DNA from: Ruminococcus sp. YE282
Lineage (GTDB): Bacteria; Bacillota; Clostridia; Oscillospirales; Acutalibacteraceae
NCBI GenBank assembly: GCA_900101355.1
Contig: FMUV01000019.1
Span: 1 to 44,511, forward strand
Reading direction: 5' to 3'
Length of the DNA: 44,511 bases
Translations under genes and position numbers: made by a program
Notes under the pieces: generated by a model
The model's database searches: none
What the model saw: the letters and a program-made list of their open reading frames with translations, nothing else
What the model was told of the DNA's origin: nothing
Shown here: piece by piece, positions 22,676-31,646 of the stretch
How positions within the stretch are numbered: the stretch's first letter is position 1
How the letters are laid out: each line of letters begins with the position of its first letter

Positions 22676-25210
22676 ATGGAACTATTCAAACTGTTCGGCA
22701 CCATCGCCCTTAAAAACGAAGAAGCAAACAGGGGAATTGATGAAACATCCGACAAGGCAAAGGAAGCGCAGAAAAGTGTTGAGGATTTCGGCAACGAAGG
22801 TGAAAGAACCGAAAGCAAACTTGGAAAATTCTTTTCAGGTGTTGGAAGGGTTGCCGCAACAGCCGGAAAAGTTATTGGTGTAGGAATGGTTGCGGCAGGA
22901 ACAGCCGTTGTTGCCGTAGGAAAACAGGCACTTGATTCCTATGCCGATTATGAACAATTAGTCGGCGGTGTAGAAACCCTTTTTGAAGATTTGAGTTATG
23001 ATGTTATTGAAAATTCAAAGGTAGCTTATAAGACGGCAGGACTTTCAGCAAATGACTATCTTGAAACCGTCATGGGCTTTTCTGCATCTTTGAATCAGTC
23101 GCTTCAAAAGTCGGAAGGTAACATTGCAAGGTCTGCTGAATTGTCGAATCAGATCATTATTGATATGTCAGACAACGCAAACAAAATGGGTTCTGATATG
23201 GAATCAATACAGAACGCATATAACGGTTTTGCAAAGCAGAATTACACAATGCTTGACAACTTGAAGTTGGGTTATGGCGGTACTAAAGAAGAAATGCAAA
23301 GACTGCTTGAAGATGCTGAAAAGCTATCAGGTATCAAGTATGACATTTCTTCCTTTGCCGATATTGCAGAAGCAATCCATGTTGTTCAGACAGAAATGGG
23401 CATCACCGGCACAACCGCAAAGGAAGCATCAACCACCATTCAGGGTTCCATTCAGTCAGCAAAATCAGCGTGGCAAAACCTGATAACCGGTATTGCTGAT
23501 GACGAAGCTGACCTTGATGAACTGGTCAATAATTTCTTCAACAGCATTGTTACTGTTGGTGAAAATATCATTCCAAGAATCAGTGTGATTCTTAATGGTA
23601 TTGCAAAAGCAGTAGAAAAGATTGCACCCAAAATCATTGAGGTGTTACCAGATGTTATTTCAAAAGTTCTGCCTGAAATTGTAAAAGGCGCACAAACTTT
23701 ATTAAATGCCGCGGTTAATGTGATACCACAGATTGCTAAATTGATAGTTCAAATGTTACCCAATATTATTTCAGCCTTTGAACAAGTGTTCAAGGCACTT
23801 GCAGGGGCTTTGAACTCTATATGGGGAACTCTGCTTGAAGCTTTGCCAACTCTTATTCCTCAACTTGTAACAGCTATTACAGATGTAGTTGTGTACATAT
23901 TGGAACACATTGGAGAAATTCTACAACCAATTATTGATAATTTGCCCGACATCATAATATCAATCGTTGATGCACTTATGGACAACTTGCCAACCCTGAT
24001 TGATGGTCTTATTTCATTTATTTTGGCTATCGTTGAAGCAATCCCACAAATCATCATGGGATTGATCGAAGCCTTGCCAACCATCATTGAAAAGGTCATC
24101 ACCGGACTGATTGAGTGTTTACCCCAACTAATTGAAGGCTTGATTGAATTGGTGATTCAACTGGTGATTCATCTTCCTGAAATCATCATTGGTCTGATTG
24201 AAGCTATCCCAAAAATCGTTGTGTCAGTTGCACAGGCTTTGGTTGAAGCAGGACCCAAGATTTGGGAAGCGTTCAGTGAAATCTTTTCAAAGGCTTGGAC
24301 GAAAATTCAGGAAATCTTTGCACCTGTTGCGGAGTGGTTCGGCAACATGTTTTCAAAGGCTTGGGAAGGCATCCAAGCTATTTGGAATAATGTTGTTTCT
24401 TTCTTCCAAGGCATTTGGCAGGGTATTTGTAACGCATTTTCGGCGGTTGGTGACTGGTTCAAGGGCGTTTTTGAAGGTGCTTGGAACGGTATCAAGAGCA
24501 TTTGGGAAAGTGTGACAGGCTTCTTCAAAGGTATTTGGGACGGTATTGTTGGCATTTTCAGCGGTGTTGGTGAATGGTTCAGTAACATTTGGAACGCCGC
24601 AGTCAGCGGTGTCAAAAACGCTTGGAACGGCATCAAAGAATGGTTTTCAAACCTTTGGGATGGCATTTGGAATGTTATTAAAACACCTATCAACTGGATA
24701 ATCGGCGCAATAAATGCAATCATTGATGGTCTGAATATGATTAGTATTGACATTCCTGACTGGGTGCCGTTAATAGGTGGTCAACACTGGGGATTTTCGC
24801 TTGACCATATTGCAGAGCTTGCAGAAGGTGGTGTTGTTGACAGACCAACACCTGCAATCTTTGGTGAACGTGGTGCAGAAGCGGTTGTTCCGTTGGAAAA
24901 CAACACAGGATGGATAAATAGAATTGCAAAACAAATTCATCAGTTTAGTGTTGAGGATGGCACAGATGCAAGAGCCTTGACATCTAATGGTGGATTTATG
25001 ACCGCAATTAGAACAGAAATTGGTGACAGAATCAAAAGCCTTGAAAGCATCGTTGCAAGAATTTTGGAAGAGCTGCAAGAGTTCTTCCCCGAACTGCTTG
25101 ATGCGTTTGATGTTCAAATCGTTCTTGATGATGGAACATTGGTTGCTGAACTGACACCCAAGATTGACCGGGAACTTGGTGCAATCAGAAAACGAAAGGA
25201 AAGGGGATAA
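22676..25210 (+). CDS. Tail tape measure protein
   Basis: 844 aa. N-terminal helical region, then a Gly/Ala/Val hydrophobic segment near 60-85 (VAATAGKVIGVGMVAAGTAVVAV). A TMP core of the TP901 type follows (KTAGLSANDYLETVMGFSASL). Residues about 310-520 are a run of short Pro-Ile/Leu repeats (LPxIIxxV), and 520-680 an aromatic WxGIxxIWxxV repeat. The C-terminus has EGGVVDRPTPAIFGERGAEAVVPL, a frequent tape-measure end. Length sets tail length; 844 aa predicts a fairly short siphophage tail, by the usual rule of about 0.15 nm per residue. No muralytic domain seen. Confidence 0.9.
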   Translation: MELFKLFGTIALKNEEANRGIDETSDKAKEAQKSVEDFGNEGERTESKLGKFFSGVGRVAATAGKVIGVGMVAAGTAVVAVGKQALDSYADYEQLVGGVETLFEDLSYDVIENSKVAYKTAGLSANDYLETVMGFSASLNQSLQKSEGNIARSAELSNQIIIDMSDNANKMGSDMESIQNAYNGFAKQNYTMLDNLKLGYGGTKEEMQRLLEDAEKLSGIKYDISSFADIAEAIHVVQTEMGITGTTAKEASTTIQGSIQSAKSAWQNLITGIADDEADLDELVNNFFNSIVTVGENIIPRISVILNGIAKAVEKIAPKIIEVLPDVISKVLPEIVKGAQTLLNAAVNVIPQIAKLIVQMLPNIISAFEQVFKALAGALNSIWGTLLEALPTLIPQLVTAITDVVVYILEHIGEILQPIIDNLPDIIISIVDALMDNLPTLIDGLISFILAIVEAIPQIIMGLIEALPTIIEKVITGLIECLPQLIEGLIELVIQLVIHLPEIIIGLIEAIPKIVVSVAQALVEAGPKIWEAFSEIFSKAWTKIQEIFAPVAEWFGNMFSKAWEGIQAIWNNVVSFFQGIWQGICNAFSAVGDWFKGVFEGAWNGIKSIWESVTGFFKGIWDGIVGIFSGVGEWFSNIWNAAVSGVKNAWNGIKEWFSNLWDGIWNVIKTPINWIIGAINAIIDGLNMISIDIPDWVPLIGGQHWGFSLDHIAELAEGGVVDRPTPAIFGERGAEAVVPLENNTGWINRIAKQIHQFSVEDGTDARALTSNGGFMTAIRTEIGDRIKSLESIVARILEELQEFFPELLDAFDVQIVLDDGTLVAELTPKIDRELGAIRKRKERG

Positions 25211-25213
25211 AAT

Positions 25214-25924
25214 ATGGACACAGTGACATTTGGAACTAAAAATTCATATACAGACTTTGGATTGATTCTTTCATCCAAGTCTGTTTCCCTTCCGAGAGCA
25301 AAGACAAAAACGGTTGAAGTGCCGGGTGCTGATGGCGAACTTGACTTGACGGACGTTTTGACTGATGAAGTTAAGTATAGCAACCGCAAACTTCAATTCA
25401 CATTTACGGTTATTGACCACTTCAACGGATGGGCGACACGTTTGTCACAGGTTACCAATTATCTGCACGGACGGCGGCTGAAAGTAATGATGGACTGGGA
25501 CAAGCATTATTACTATGAAGGTAGATGCACGGTCAACAGCCTGAAATCAAAGAAACGAACTGCAACCATTGTCATTGATGTTGATGCTTCACCTTGGAAG
25601 ATGGAGCGCAATGCAATCTATCAGCCTTGGGAATGGGATGATTTTTGTTTCATTGATGGCATTATCAGAAAAAACACCTTTCATGTTATCGGTGGGGCTG
25701 TAGGTGGTCAGGATGTTACCTTGATAAATACAAGGAAGCCTGCAACACCGACAGTCACTTGTAGTGTTGCCCTTGTTTTCACTTTGAATGGTGTCACTGT
25801 CAATGTTCCACCCGGAACAACAACTTTGAATACTGTCAAAATGGTTGAGGGTGAAAACATAGCACATATCAACGCATCAGCCGATGACAATATTGAAATA
25901 ACTTGGAAGGGTGGTTCATTGTAA
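25214..25924 (+). CDS. Distal tail protein (Dit)
   Basis: 236 aa, directly after the tape measure. N-terminal FGTKNSYTDFGLIL, PGADGELDLTDVL, and FTFTVIDHFNGWATRLSQVTNYLHGRRLKV followed by a C-terminal galectin-like beta domain; this is the Sipho_tail/Dit layout. It forms the hub between tail tube and baseplate. Ends over the start of the Tal gene (TAATG). Confidence 0.8.
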   Translation: MDTVTFGTKNSYTDFGLILSSKSVSLPRAKTKTVEVPGADGELDLTDVLTDEVKYSNRKLQFTFTVIDHFNGWATRLSQVTNYLHGRRLKVMMDWDKHYYYEGRCTVNSLKSKKRTATIVIDVDASPWKMERNAIYQPWEWDDFCFIDGIIRKNTFHVIGGAVGGQDVTLINTRKPATPTVTCSVALVFTLNGVTVNVPPGTTTLNTVKMVEGENIAHINASADDNIEITWKGGSL

Positions 25925-28188
25925 TGTATCAGGTATATTGTGATGGATTGCCCTTGCTTGACCTTAGTCAGGATGATGAATTTGTATTGATTGACCCTGA
26001 AATTTCATTGAAAGATAATGATTCAGGGCAGTTCAATTTCAAGATTTCCCCGAAACATCCGCATTATGACAGCATTAAAAAACTGAAATCTGAAATAATG
26101 GTTTTGCTTGATGGTGCTGAAATCTTTTGTGGAAGAATTACAGAAGAAGGTTCAGATTTTTATAAAAATAAAAAGTTCATTGCCAAAGGTGAACTTGATT
26201 TTTTAACTGATTCAGTTCAACGCCCGGCAGAATACCACAATTTGACCGTCAGAGGATTTTTGACAACCCTGATTGAAGTGCATAATGCACAGGTTGAAGA
26301 AAATAAACATTTTCAGGTTGGTCAGGTAACTGTTACGGACAGCAATGATTCCCTTTACAGATACACCAATTATGAAAACACCTTGGAATGTATCAAAGAA
26401 AAGTTGCTGAAGAAACTGGGCGGTCACATCATAATCAGAAAAGTGGAAGGTGTCAAATATATTGACTATCTTGCAGACTTTCCAAATACGAATGAACAGG
26501 TCATTGAATTTGGAAAAAATCTGCTTGATTTTTCAACCAACACCGATGCAACAGACATTGCAACAGCGGTTATTCCGCTTGGTGGCAAATTGGAAACTTC
26601 CACCATTCAGGCACTTGATGAACGCCTAACCATTAAATCGGTCAACGATGGTTCAGATTTTATTTACAGTCAAGAAGCTGTTGACAACTATGGTTGGATT
26701 TACAGAACAGTCATTTTTGATGATGTTAATGTTCCAAGAAACTTGTTGAGAAAAGGCAGGGACTATCTGACCAATGTGCAGTATGAAAATATGATTCTGA
26801 AACTTTCAGCGGTTGACCTTCACAAGGTAGATGTTGAAATTGAAAGAATTAAACTGCTTGATAGAATCAGGGTGAAATCATCACCACACGCCCTTGACCG
26901 TTATTTCCCTGTTACGGAATTGAAGTTGAAATTGATGAAGCCTGAAAGTGATTCCGTCACCTTGGGTAGTGAGGGGCAAGACACGACCTTCACATCATCA
27001 AGCATCGGCACCAATAAAGATGTGATGGAACGCATCAATGCGGTTCCTTCTGAAAGGCTTATTCTTCAGGAAGCGATTGACAACGCAACCGCATTGATAA
27101 CGGCGGCAACACACGGTCATGTGGTCACAACAGCGGAAGAACAGTTGATAATGGACACTGATGATGTGGAAACTGCAACCAAAGTTTGGCGGTGGAATTT
27201 GAATGGCTTGGGTTATTCAAACACCGGCTATAATGGGCAGTACACAACAGCAATCACAATGGATGGTCAGATTGTTGGTGAAAGAATTGTTGGTGGTTCT
27301 GTTTCGGCTGATAAACTTGATGTGAATTATAGGTCATCTGTTGAAAAGAAAATCACCGATGCGCAAGCCGAAGCAGAAAGCGCATCAAACGGTTATACAG
27401 ATAACAGTTTGAAATCATACTGGACGGCGGTTGAAACACAGACCATCATCACAAATACCGCTGATTCTGTTCTTCTTTCTGCACAACAAGATGCGGTTGC
27501 CTACACTGATGAACAGTTGCAGAATTATTCCACCTCAGCACAAATCAAGGTGACCACTGATGCGATTGAAGCAGAGGTCAATAAAAAGTTCAATACTTCC
27601 GAATGGTCAACTAAAATCAGAGCATCGGCAACTGATATTCAATTTGCTTGGAACAACATAAGTAAATATATTCAGTTTGAAAGTGGTGCAATAAAAATCT
27701 ATGATTCTGCACTTACTGCAAGTCAAAAACTGCGGTGTGTAATGGATGATGCAGGTCATCAATTCTATCGTGACGGCTATCACGTTGGTAACATTGAAAC
27801 CAATCAATGGGCTGACAACAACACACACAAGGGGCTTGTCTTTGATTTGGACTATCAGGGAAAATATATGGGCTTTTTGCAAAAAGCCTCTGCAAGTGCT
27901 TCAACCTATACCACCATGATGTGTTTTTCAAGGGCAAATTCCATTTATTCTGAATATGGTATGCACCTTGGTTGTGATTTTTACGGTCATAATTACACAT
28001 TGCATGATGTTTATTTGTCAGGTGTTAATGTAAATTACAGTGGTACAAATTATAAAGGATATACAGGTACAATCCCCATTGTAACCAAATGTGAAATATC
28101 TGAAAACAGTAGCGGTGGCATTAGTTGGAGTATTTCTAAATCAAATTTAAGAGTTTCAAACGGACTTATCGTTGGATATTGGAGTTAA
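25924..28188 (+). CDS. Tail-associated lysin/endopeptidase-type tail protein (Tal)
   Basis: 754 aa. The first 360 residues fit the Prophage_tail/gp27-like hub family (YCDGLPLLDL, NFKISPKHPHYDSI, EIFCGRITEEG, GRDYLTNVQYENM). The middle (about 365-560) is helical with TAATHGHVVTTAEEQLIMDTD and coiled-coil stretches; the C-terminus is beta-rich and may be fibre-like. No clear peptidase motif in the C-terminal half. Start ATG 25924 shares bases with the Dit stop. Confidence 0.8.
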   Translation: MYQVYCDGLPLLDLSQDDEFVLIDPEISLKDNDSGQFNFKISPKHPHYDSIKKLKSEIMVLLDGAEIFCGRITEEGSDFYKNKKFIAKGELDFLTDSVQRPAEYHNLTVRGFLTTLIEVHNAQVEENKHFQVGQVTVTDSNDSLYRYTNYENTLECIKEKLLKKLGGHIIIRKVEGVKYIDYLADFPNTNEQVIEFGKNLLDFSTNTDATDIATAVIPLGGKLETSTIQALDERLTIKSVNDGSDFIYSQEAVDNYGWIYRTVIFDDVNVPRNLLRKGRDYLTNVQYENMILKLSAVDLHKVDVEIERIKLLDRIRVKSSPHALDRYFPVTELKLKLMKPESDSVTLGSEGQDTTFTSSSIGTNKDVMERINAVPSERLILQEAIDNATALITAATHGHVVTTAEEQLIMDTDDVETATKVWRWNLNGLGYSNTGYNGQYTTAITMDGQIVGERIVGGSVSADKLDVNYRSSVEKKITDAQAEAESASNGYTDNSLKSYWTAVETQTIITNTADSVLLSAQQDAVAYTDEQLQNYSTSAQIKVTTDAIEAEVNKKFNTSEWSTKIRASATDIQFAWNNISKYIQFESGAIKIYDSALTASQKLRCVMDDAGHQFYRDGYHVGNIETNQWADNNTHKGLVFDLDYQGKYMGFLQKASASASTYTTMMCFSRANSIYSEYGMHLGCDFYGHNYTLHDVYLSGVNVNYSGTNYKGYTGTIPIVTKCEISENSSGGISWSISKSNLRVSNGLIVGYWS

Positions 28189-28198
28189 AGGTGATTTA

Positions 28199-28327
28199 AT
28201 GCGAATTAAACAAATCGAAGATAAAGAACCGGGCAAAGAAGCGGTATGCAATATAGAAACTGCATCAGGTTCAAGTAATGGTTCTGATTCAAGTAACACT
28301 GAACGGGAAGTGGAAGAAAATGAATAA
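28199..28327 (+). CDS. 42-aa acidic Ser-rich phage protein
   Basis: ATG 28199 follows AAAGGTGATTT; the product has a charged N-terminus, a Ser/Asn/Gly-rich middle (ETASGSSNGSDSSN) and an acidic end. The stop overlaps the next gene by 8 nt. Small proteins of this sort are found between Tal and receptor-binding genes; function unknown. Confidence 0.5.
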   Translation: MRIKQIEDKEPGKEAVCNIETASGSSNGSDSSNTEREVEENE

Positions 28328-28529
28328 ACCTTTATCAGTGATGGTTCAGGAAGCAAAGGCAGAGGTTATGACAGTTATCAACCGTATTGGGTTGCCTGTT
28401 GAACTGGCTGACCTTGTTCTTTCTTCCGTTCTTTCTGATGTCAGAGGTCAGTTGACATTAGAAGTTTTGAACTATTCAAAGAAAATTGAACAAGAAATAA
28501 ACAAACAGGAAGGTGATGAAAATGGCTGA
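28320..28529 (+). CDS. Small helical phage tail-region protein
   Basis: 69 aa from ATG 28320, with GGAAGTGGAAG ahead. Predominantly helical (MVQEAKAEVMTVINRIGLPVELADLVLSSVL...). Similar short proteins commonly lie in front of baseplate/receptor-binding genes of Firmicutes phages. Function unknown. Overlaps the next gene by 8 nt. Confidence 0.6.
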   Translation: MNKPLSVMVQEAKAEVMTVINRIGLPVELADLVLSSVLSDVRGQLTLEVLNYSKKIEQEINKQEGDENG

Positions 28530-30612
28530 CATTTCGCAATATACCGAAAAAATCAGAAGGGCAGTGTACGGTGAAGAAGTCAGGGGTTCCATCATAAACG
28601 CTTTGGAAGCGGTCAATGATGACAACAATAGTTATCAGGCTATCAAAGATGAAATCAAACAGGATAAACAGGACATCGACAACACAGTTGATGAATTTGA
28701 TGGTCTTGTTGAACAGGTCACGGAAGCAAAGGAAGTCATTGTTTCATCGTTGGAATCAGTTGAAACAGCAAAAAGGGACCTGCAAGCGGTTGTTGCCGAT
28801 GCGGAAAGCAAAAACAGCACACTGGTTTCTTCCATTTCAGGTGCTTACAATGCTAATGCCGCTTTGCAGGCAGTCACAAGGAACGCTGAAACCGCAACCA
28901 CCAACGCTGAAACGGCGAAAACAAACCTTGATGCTTCAATAGGAACATCAGAAACCAAGAAAGCAGACCTTGACGGTGTTGTTTCACAGGCGAGCACTGC
29001 TGAATGGAACTTGCAACAGCAAATTTCCAATGCACAAAGGGCAGGTTCAAACCTTGAAACTGTTATTTCAGCGGCAAACAGTGTAAAGTCAGAACTTCAA
29101 TCTGCAACATCAGATGCGGAAAATATGAAGTCAGACCTTTCAGATGTGCTGACAACGGCAACAGAAAAGCATACTGTACTGACTGAAACGGTGCAGACAG
29201 CGGAACAAATTGATTCCCACATCACCAACGAAAACGACAGAGCCGAAAACAACATCAATGCACTTGATGTTAGACTGGAAAACGCTGATGAAATTCTGAC
29301 CGGCGTTGAGGACATCAAAGCCTATTTAGGCTATGACGATGAACACATTGTTGGTCTGCAAGCGGATTTCAAAAACAAGGTGTTCAAACGCCTTGCAGGT
29401 GCTTATGGTCTGAACGCAGGTGCAGACTTTGATTCCTTCCCCATGTTTGGTGGAAGAAGGCGGTGCAATGTTGCCGCTGATGGAACCATCAATGCTTACT
29501 ATGGTGACGAAGGTTACACAGAGGATGGCACCAATGGTCAGGTGATGGTCTATCAACCGGCATTTTATTACAAGGTTGTTCCCCTTGAACTGGAAAAGAA
29601 CACGCAGTCAAACATTGGTTATCATTTGAGAAAGGCAAACTACTATGTGAGTAGCAAGCCTGTTTTCGGATTCAAGCGGCATCCGCTTTTCTACGATGAA
29701 CAGGGCAACCCGGTTGATTATGTTCTTCTTTCAGCTTATGAAGGCAGTATGTATGATGTATCAGAAGAAGCCTATGTCAATGACAGTGTTGACACATCGG
29801 TTTCTTATGGTGCAGGTGACCTTCTTTGTTCTGTTGCCGGAAAGAAGCCCATCAGCGGTAAACTTGGCGGTGTTGGAAACAAAGTGCAGTTTGAAACAAT
29901 GGCAAACAACATTGGTTCCGGCTGGCATCTGAACACCATCAAGGCTGAAAGTGCAAACCAACTTTTGATGATTATTGAACTGGGAAGGTTCAACACACAG
30001 GCGGCTATTGGTCAGGGTGTTGTTAGTCAGTCAGGTGCAAGCAATGCTTCATCTTTAACTGGTTCAACAGCAAACCTTGGCAATGGAACAGGACAAGCAA
30101 CAGAAACCATTGCTGAATCAGCCGGAACGGAAACTGTCAACACAACAAGCGGCAAACTGTCTATCAGTTACAGAGGTGTTGAAAATCCTTGGGGCAACAT
30201 CTGGAAGCATACCAACGGCATCAACCTTTGGGGTGATGGTCACATGGGCGCAGGTCAGGTGTATATTGCCGATGATTTCAGTTTTAACGAAAGCAAGCAC
30301 GATGGAAATTATAAGCCCACAGGCTTCACCATTTCCAATGCAGGCGGTTATGTGTCTGCATTTGGTTATGGTGATGAAGAATTTGACTGGTTGTTCATGC
30401 CTTCCGAAACAGCAGGAAACAACTCTGTCCCTGTTGGTGATTATTACTGGTGCACACCTAACCTGAACGGATACCGCATTGCTCGGTTGGGCGGTGGTTG
30501 GAATGGCGGTGATAATGCAGGCGGTTTCTATTGGGTTTGTAACGGTACTCCCGGTTATCGGGATTTCGCTGTCGGCGGTCGCTTGCTGTATGTACCTTCC
30601 GGTGCTGAATAA
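28522..30612 (+). CDS. Receptor-binding tail protein, DGR target with C-type-lectin-like C-terminus
   Basis: 696 aa. N-terminus IRRAVYGEEVRGSIINALEAVN is the usual baseplate-attachment start; residues 40-260 are a long coiled coil (repeated Ala/Thr/Glu heptads). From about 275 a globular domain begins, and the C-terminal part (WGNIWKHTNGINLWGDG..., WLFMPSETAG, GDYYWC, WNGGDNAGGFYWV, GGRLL) is the FGE/SUMF1-like C-type-lectin fold used by DGR variable proteins. Residues 653-691 are encoded by the variable repeat. Binding of host surface ligands is the inferred role, with tropism altered by adenine-directed mutagenesis. Confidence 0.9.
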   Translation: MADISQYTEKIRRAVYGEEVRGSIINALEAVNDDNNSYQAIKDEIKQDKQDIDNTVDEFDGLVEQVTEAKEVIVSSLESVETAKRDLQAVVADAESKNSTLVSSISGAYNANAALQAVTRNAETATTNAETAKTNLDASIGTSETKKADLDGVVSQASTAEWNLQQQISNAQRAGSNLETVISAANSVKSELQSATSDAENMKSDLSDVLTTATEKHTVLTETVQTAEQIDSHITNENDRAENNINALDVRLENADEILTGVEDIKAYLGYDDEHIVGLQADFKNKVFKRLAGAYGLNAGADFDSFPMFGGRRRCNVAADGTINAYYGDEGYTEDGTNGQVMVYQPAFYYKVVPLELEKNTQSNIGYHLRKANYYVSSKPVFGFKRHPLFYDEQGNPVDYVLLSAYEGSMYDVSEEAYVNDSVDTSVSYGAGDLLCSVAGKKPISGKLGGVGNKVQFETMANNIGSGWHLNTIKAESANQLLMIIELGRFNTQAAIGQGVVSQSGASNASSLTGSTANLGNGTGQATETIAESAGTETVNTTSGKLSISYRGVENPWGNIWKHTNGINLWGDGHMGAGQVYIADDFSFNESKHDGNYKPTGFTISNAGGYVSAFGYGDEEFDWLFMPSETAGNNSVPVGDYYWCTPNLNGYRIARLGGGWNGGDNAGGFYWVCNGTPGYRDFAVGGRLLYVPSGAE
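30478..30594 (+). repeat. DGR variable repeat (VR)
   Basis: 117 bp ending 18 nt before the stop of the receptor-binding gene. It aligns without gaps to the TR 218 bp downstream. By hand, 27 mismatches, of which 25 lie at TR adenines (for example TR AAT versus VR GGT, GTT, TAT, GAT, GCT). The two others are a G/A and a C/T difference. Changed codons are mainly AAT/AAC/AGT, as in adenine-mutagenised DGR targets. Confidence 0.92.
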
Positions 30613-30637
30613 CTAAAAAATAATTGAACGGATATAT

Positions 30638-30853
30638 GGGCAAGCAACGCTGAAAATAAAAATTTTCTGCATGGTCAAGAAAAAATCAATTTTTAATTGC
30701 TCAATTAGGCAGTAATTGGAATAACAGTGATAATGCAGGCAGTTTCTATTGGAATTGTAGCAATACTCCCAGTAATCGGAATTACAATATCGGCAGTCGC
30801 TTACTAAATGCACTTAATTATCTATTGAGAAACGAAAGTGATTTTGCTTGCCC
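30638..30853 (+). repeat. 10-bp inverted repeat bracketing the TR
   Basis: GGGCAAGCAA at 30638-30647 is the exact reverse complement of TTGCTTGCCC at 30844-30853. The arms enclose the whole TR, so a transcript of this 216-nt region could close into a stem that presents the TR as a loop. AAATAATTGAAC also occurs on both outer sides (30619-30630 and 30874-30885). Confidence 0.7.
30696..30812 (+). repeat. DGR template repeat (TR)
   Basis: Non-coding, adenine-rich copy of the VR. Read in the VR frame it would encode Asn/Ser-rich WNNSDNAGSFYWN...NIGSRLL, the usual template look in which AAY codons sit at ligand-contact positions. It lies between the receptor-binding gene and the next phage gene. 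No reverse transcriptase or avd gene follows within the window. Confidence 0.92.
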
Positions 30854-30961
30854 GACCACACGGTAAAACATCAAAATAATTGAACTGTATTGGTAACACC
30901 TTATGAAACAATATGCAAACGCCTATTACATTACAAACATCAAAAGGAAAGGATGACAACA

Positions 30962-31225
30962 ATGATTGACCATGGCATTGTGAAAAGCACCGTCAAGCCG
31001 GAAGAAAAAGTTGTTGATGACTATTCTGTTTGGCTTGCAACGGACATCAAGGAAAACACCATTTCCGATGATGACGGTGAAAGAACTGAATTTGAATACC
31101 ATCTGATTCAGTACACCAAAGATGAATACATCAAACTGATTGATGAAAAGAACGTCACACTGGAAGAACAGTTGACGGGCACACAGCTTGCTTTGTGTGA
31201 CGTTTATGAAATGATTGGGGGTTAA
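30962..31225 (+). CDS. Phage hypothetical protein after the DGR cassette
   Basis: 87 aa from ATG 30962 (AAGGAAAGGATGACAACAATG; the earlier ATG at 30953 abuts the ribosome site). Acidic; DYSVWLATDIKEN, FEYHLIQYTKDEYIKLID and a C-terminal helix LTGTQLALCDVYEMIGG resemble small proteins found before holin genes. Function unknown. Confidence 0.65.
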   Translation: MIDHGIVKSTVKPEEKVVDDYSVWLATDIKENTISDDDGERTEFEYHLIQYTKDEYIKLIDEKNVTLEEQLTGTQLALCDVYEMIGG

Positions 31226-31228
31226 ATC

Positions 31229-31351
31229 ATGGCAAAAGTATATGCCGACCTGATTATGAAGGGCAGAAAGAAACTTTCCGATGTTCCCGACAACCTGAAG
31301 CAGGAAGTCATTGAAATCCTGACCGAACATGGTTGGGTTGGTGATGATTGA
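31229..31351 (+). CDS. CD1375-like small phage protein, copy 1
   Basis: 40 aa: MAKVYADLIMKGRKKLSDVP then KQEVIEIL. Matches the short 'M-A-x-V-Y-x-x-L-I-x-K-G-x-K-x-x-x-x-VP' pattern of CD1375-family phage proteins found near the lysis module. The stop overlaps an ATG at 31351 (TGATG). Role unknown. Confidence 0.65.
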   Translation: MAKVYADLIMKGRKKLSDVPDNLKQEVIEILTEHGWVGDD

Positions 31352-31398
31352 TGCTTTGGCTGATATTAAAAATTTTATTCAGAAAGGATGTGGCAAAT

Positions 31399-31527
31399 AT
31401 GGCAGTTGTTTATGCAACCCTTATCATCAAGGGCAAGAAAACCTTTGCGGAAGTACCTGCAAGAATCAAAGAGCAGGTCAAGCAGGTTTTGATTGACCTT
31501 GATTGCGGTGATTTGGCTGACGAATAA
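31399..31527 (+). CDS. CD1375-like small phage protein, copy 2
   Basis: 42 aa: MAVVYATLIIKGKKTFAEVP then KEQVKQVL, a clear paralogue of the preceding 40-aa protein. Start at ATG 31399 is chosen from that alignment and from AAAGGATG 9 nt ahead; an in-frame ATG at 31351 would add a hydrophobic 16-residue leader and cannot be excluded. Role unknown. Confidence 0.65.
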   Translation: MAVVYATLIIKGKKTFAEVPARIKEQVKQVLIDLDCGDLADE

Positions 31528-31580
31528 GCCCCACACTGCATTTTTATCACAAGATGGTGTAATTTCACACCGACAACAAA

Positions 31581-31627
31581 AAGCGTTCTGGGGGCATTTT
31601 AGAGCCTTTCAGAACGCTTCAATTTTT
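31581..31627 (+). terminator. Rho-independent terminator before the lysis genes
   Basis: AAGCGTTCTG pairs perfectly with CAGAACGCTT across a 19-nt loop and is followed by CAATTTTTG. It separates the structural transcript from holin and lysin genes, which overlap it only by their leader. Confidence 0.8.
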
Positions 31628-31646
31628 GCAGAAAGTGGTGGTGAAG

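Noticed and set aside
30613..30961. Hidden avd or reverse transcriptase frame around the TR
   Set aside because: No frame longer than a few dozen codons in this 349-bp interval; far too short for an RT and nothing resembling Avd.
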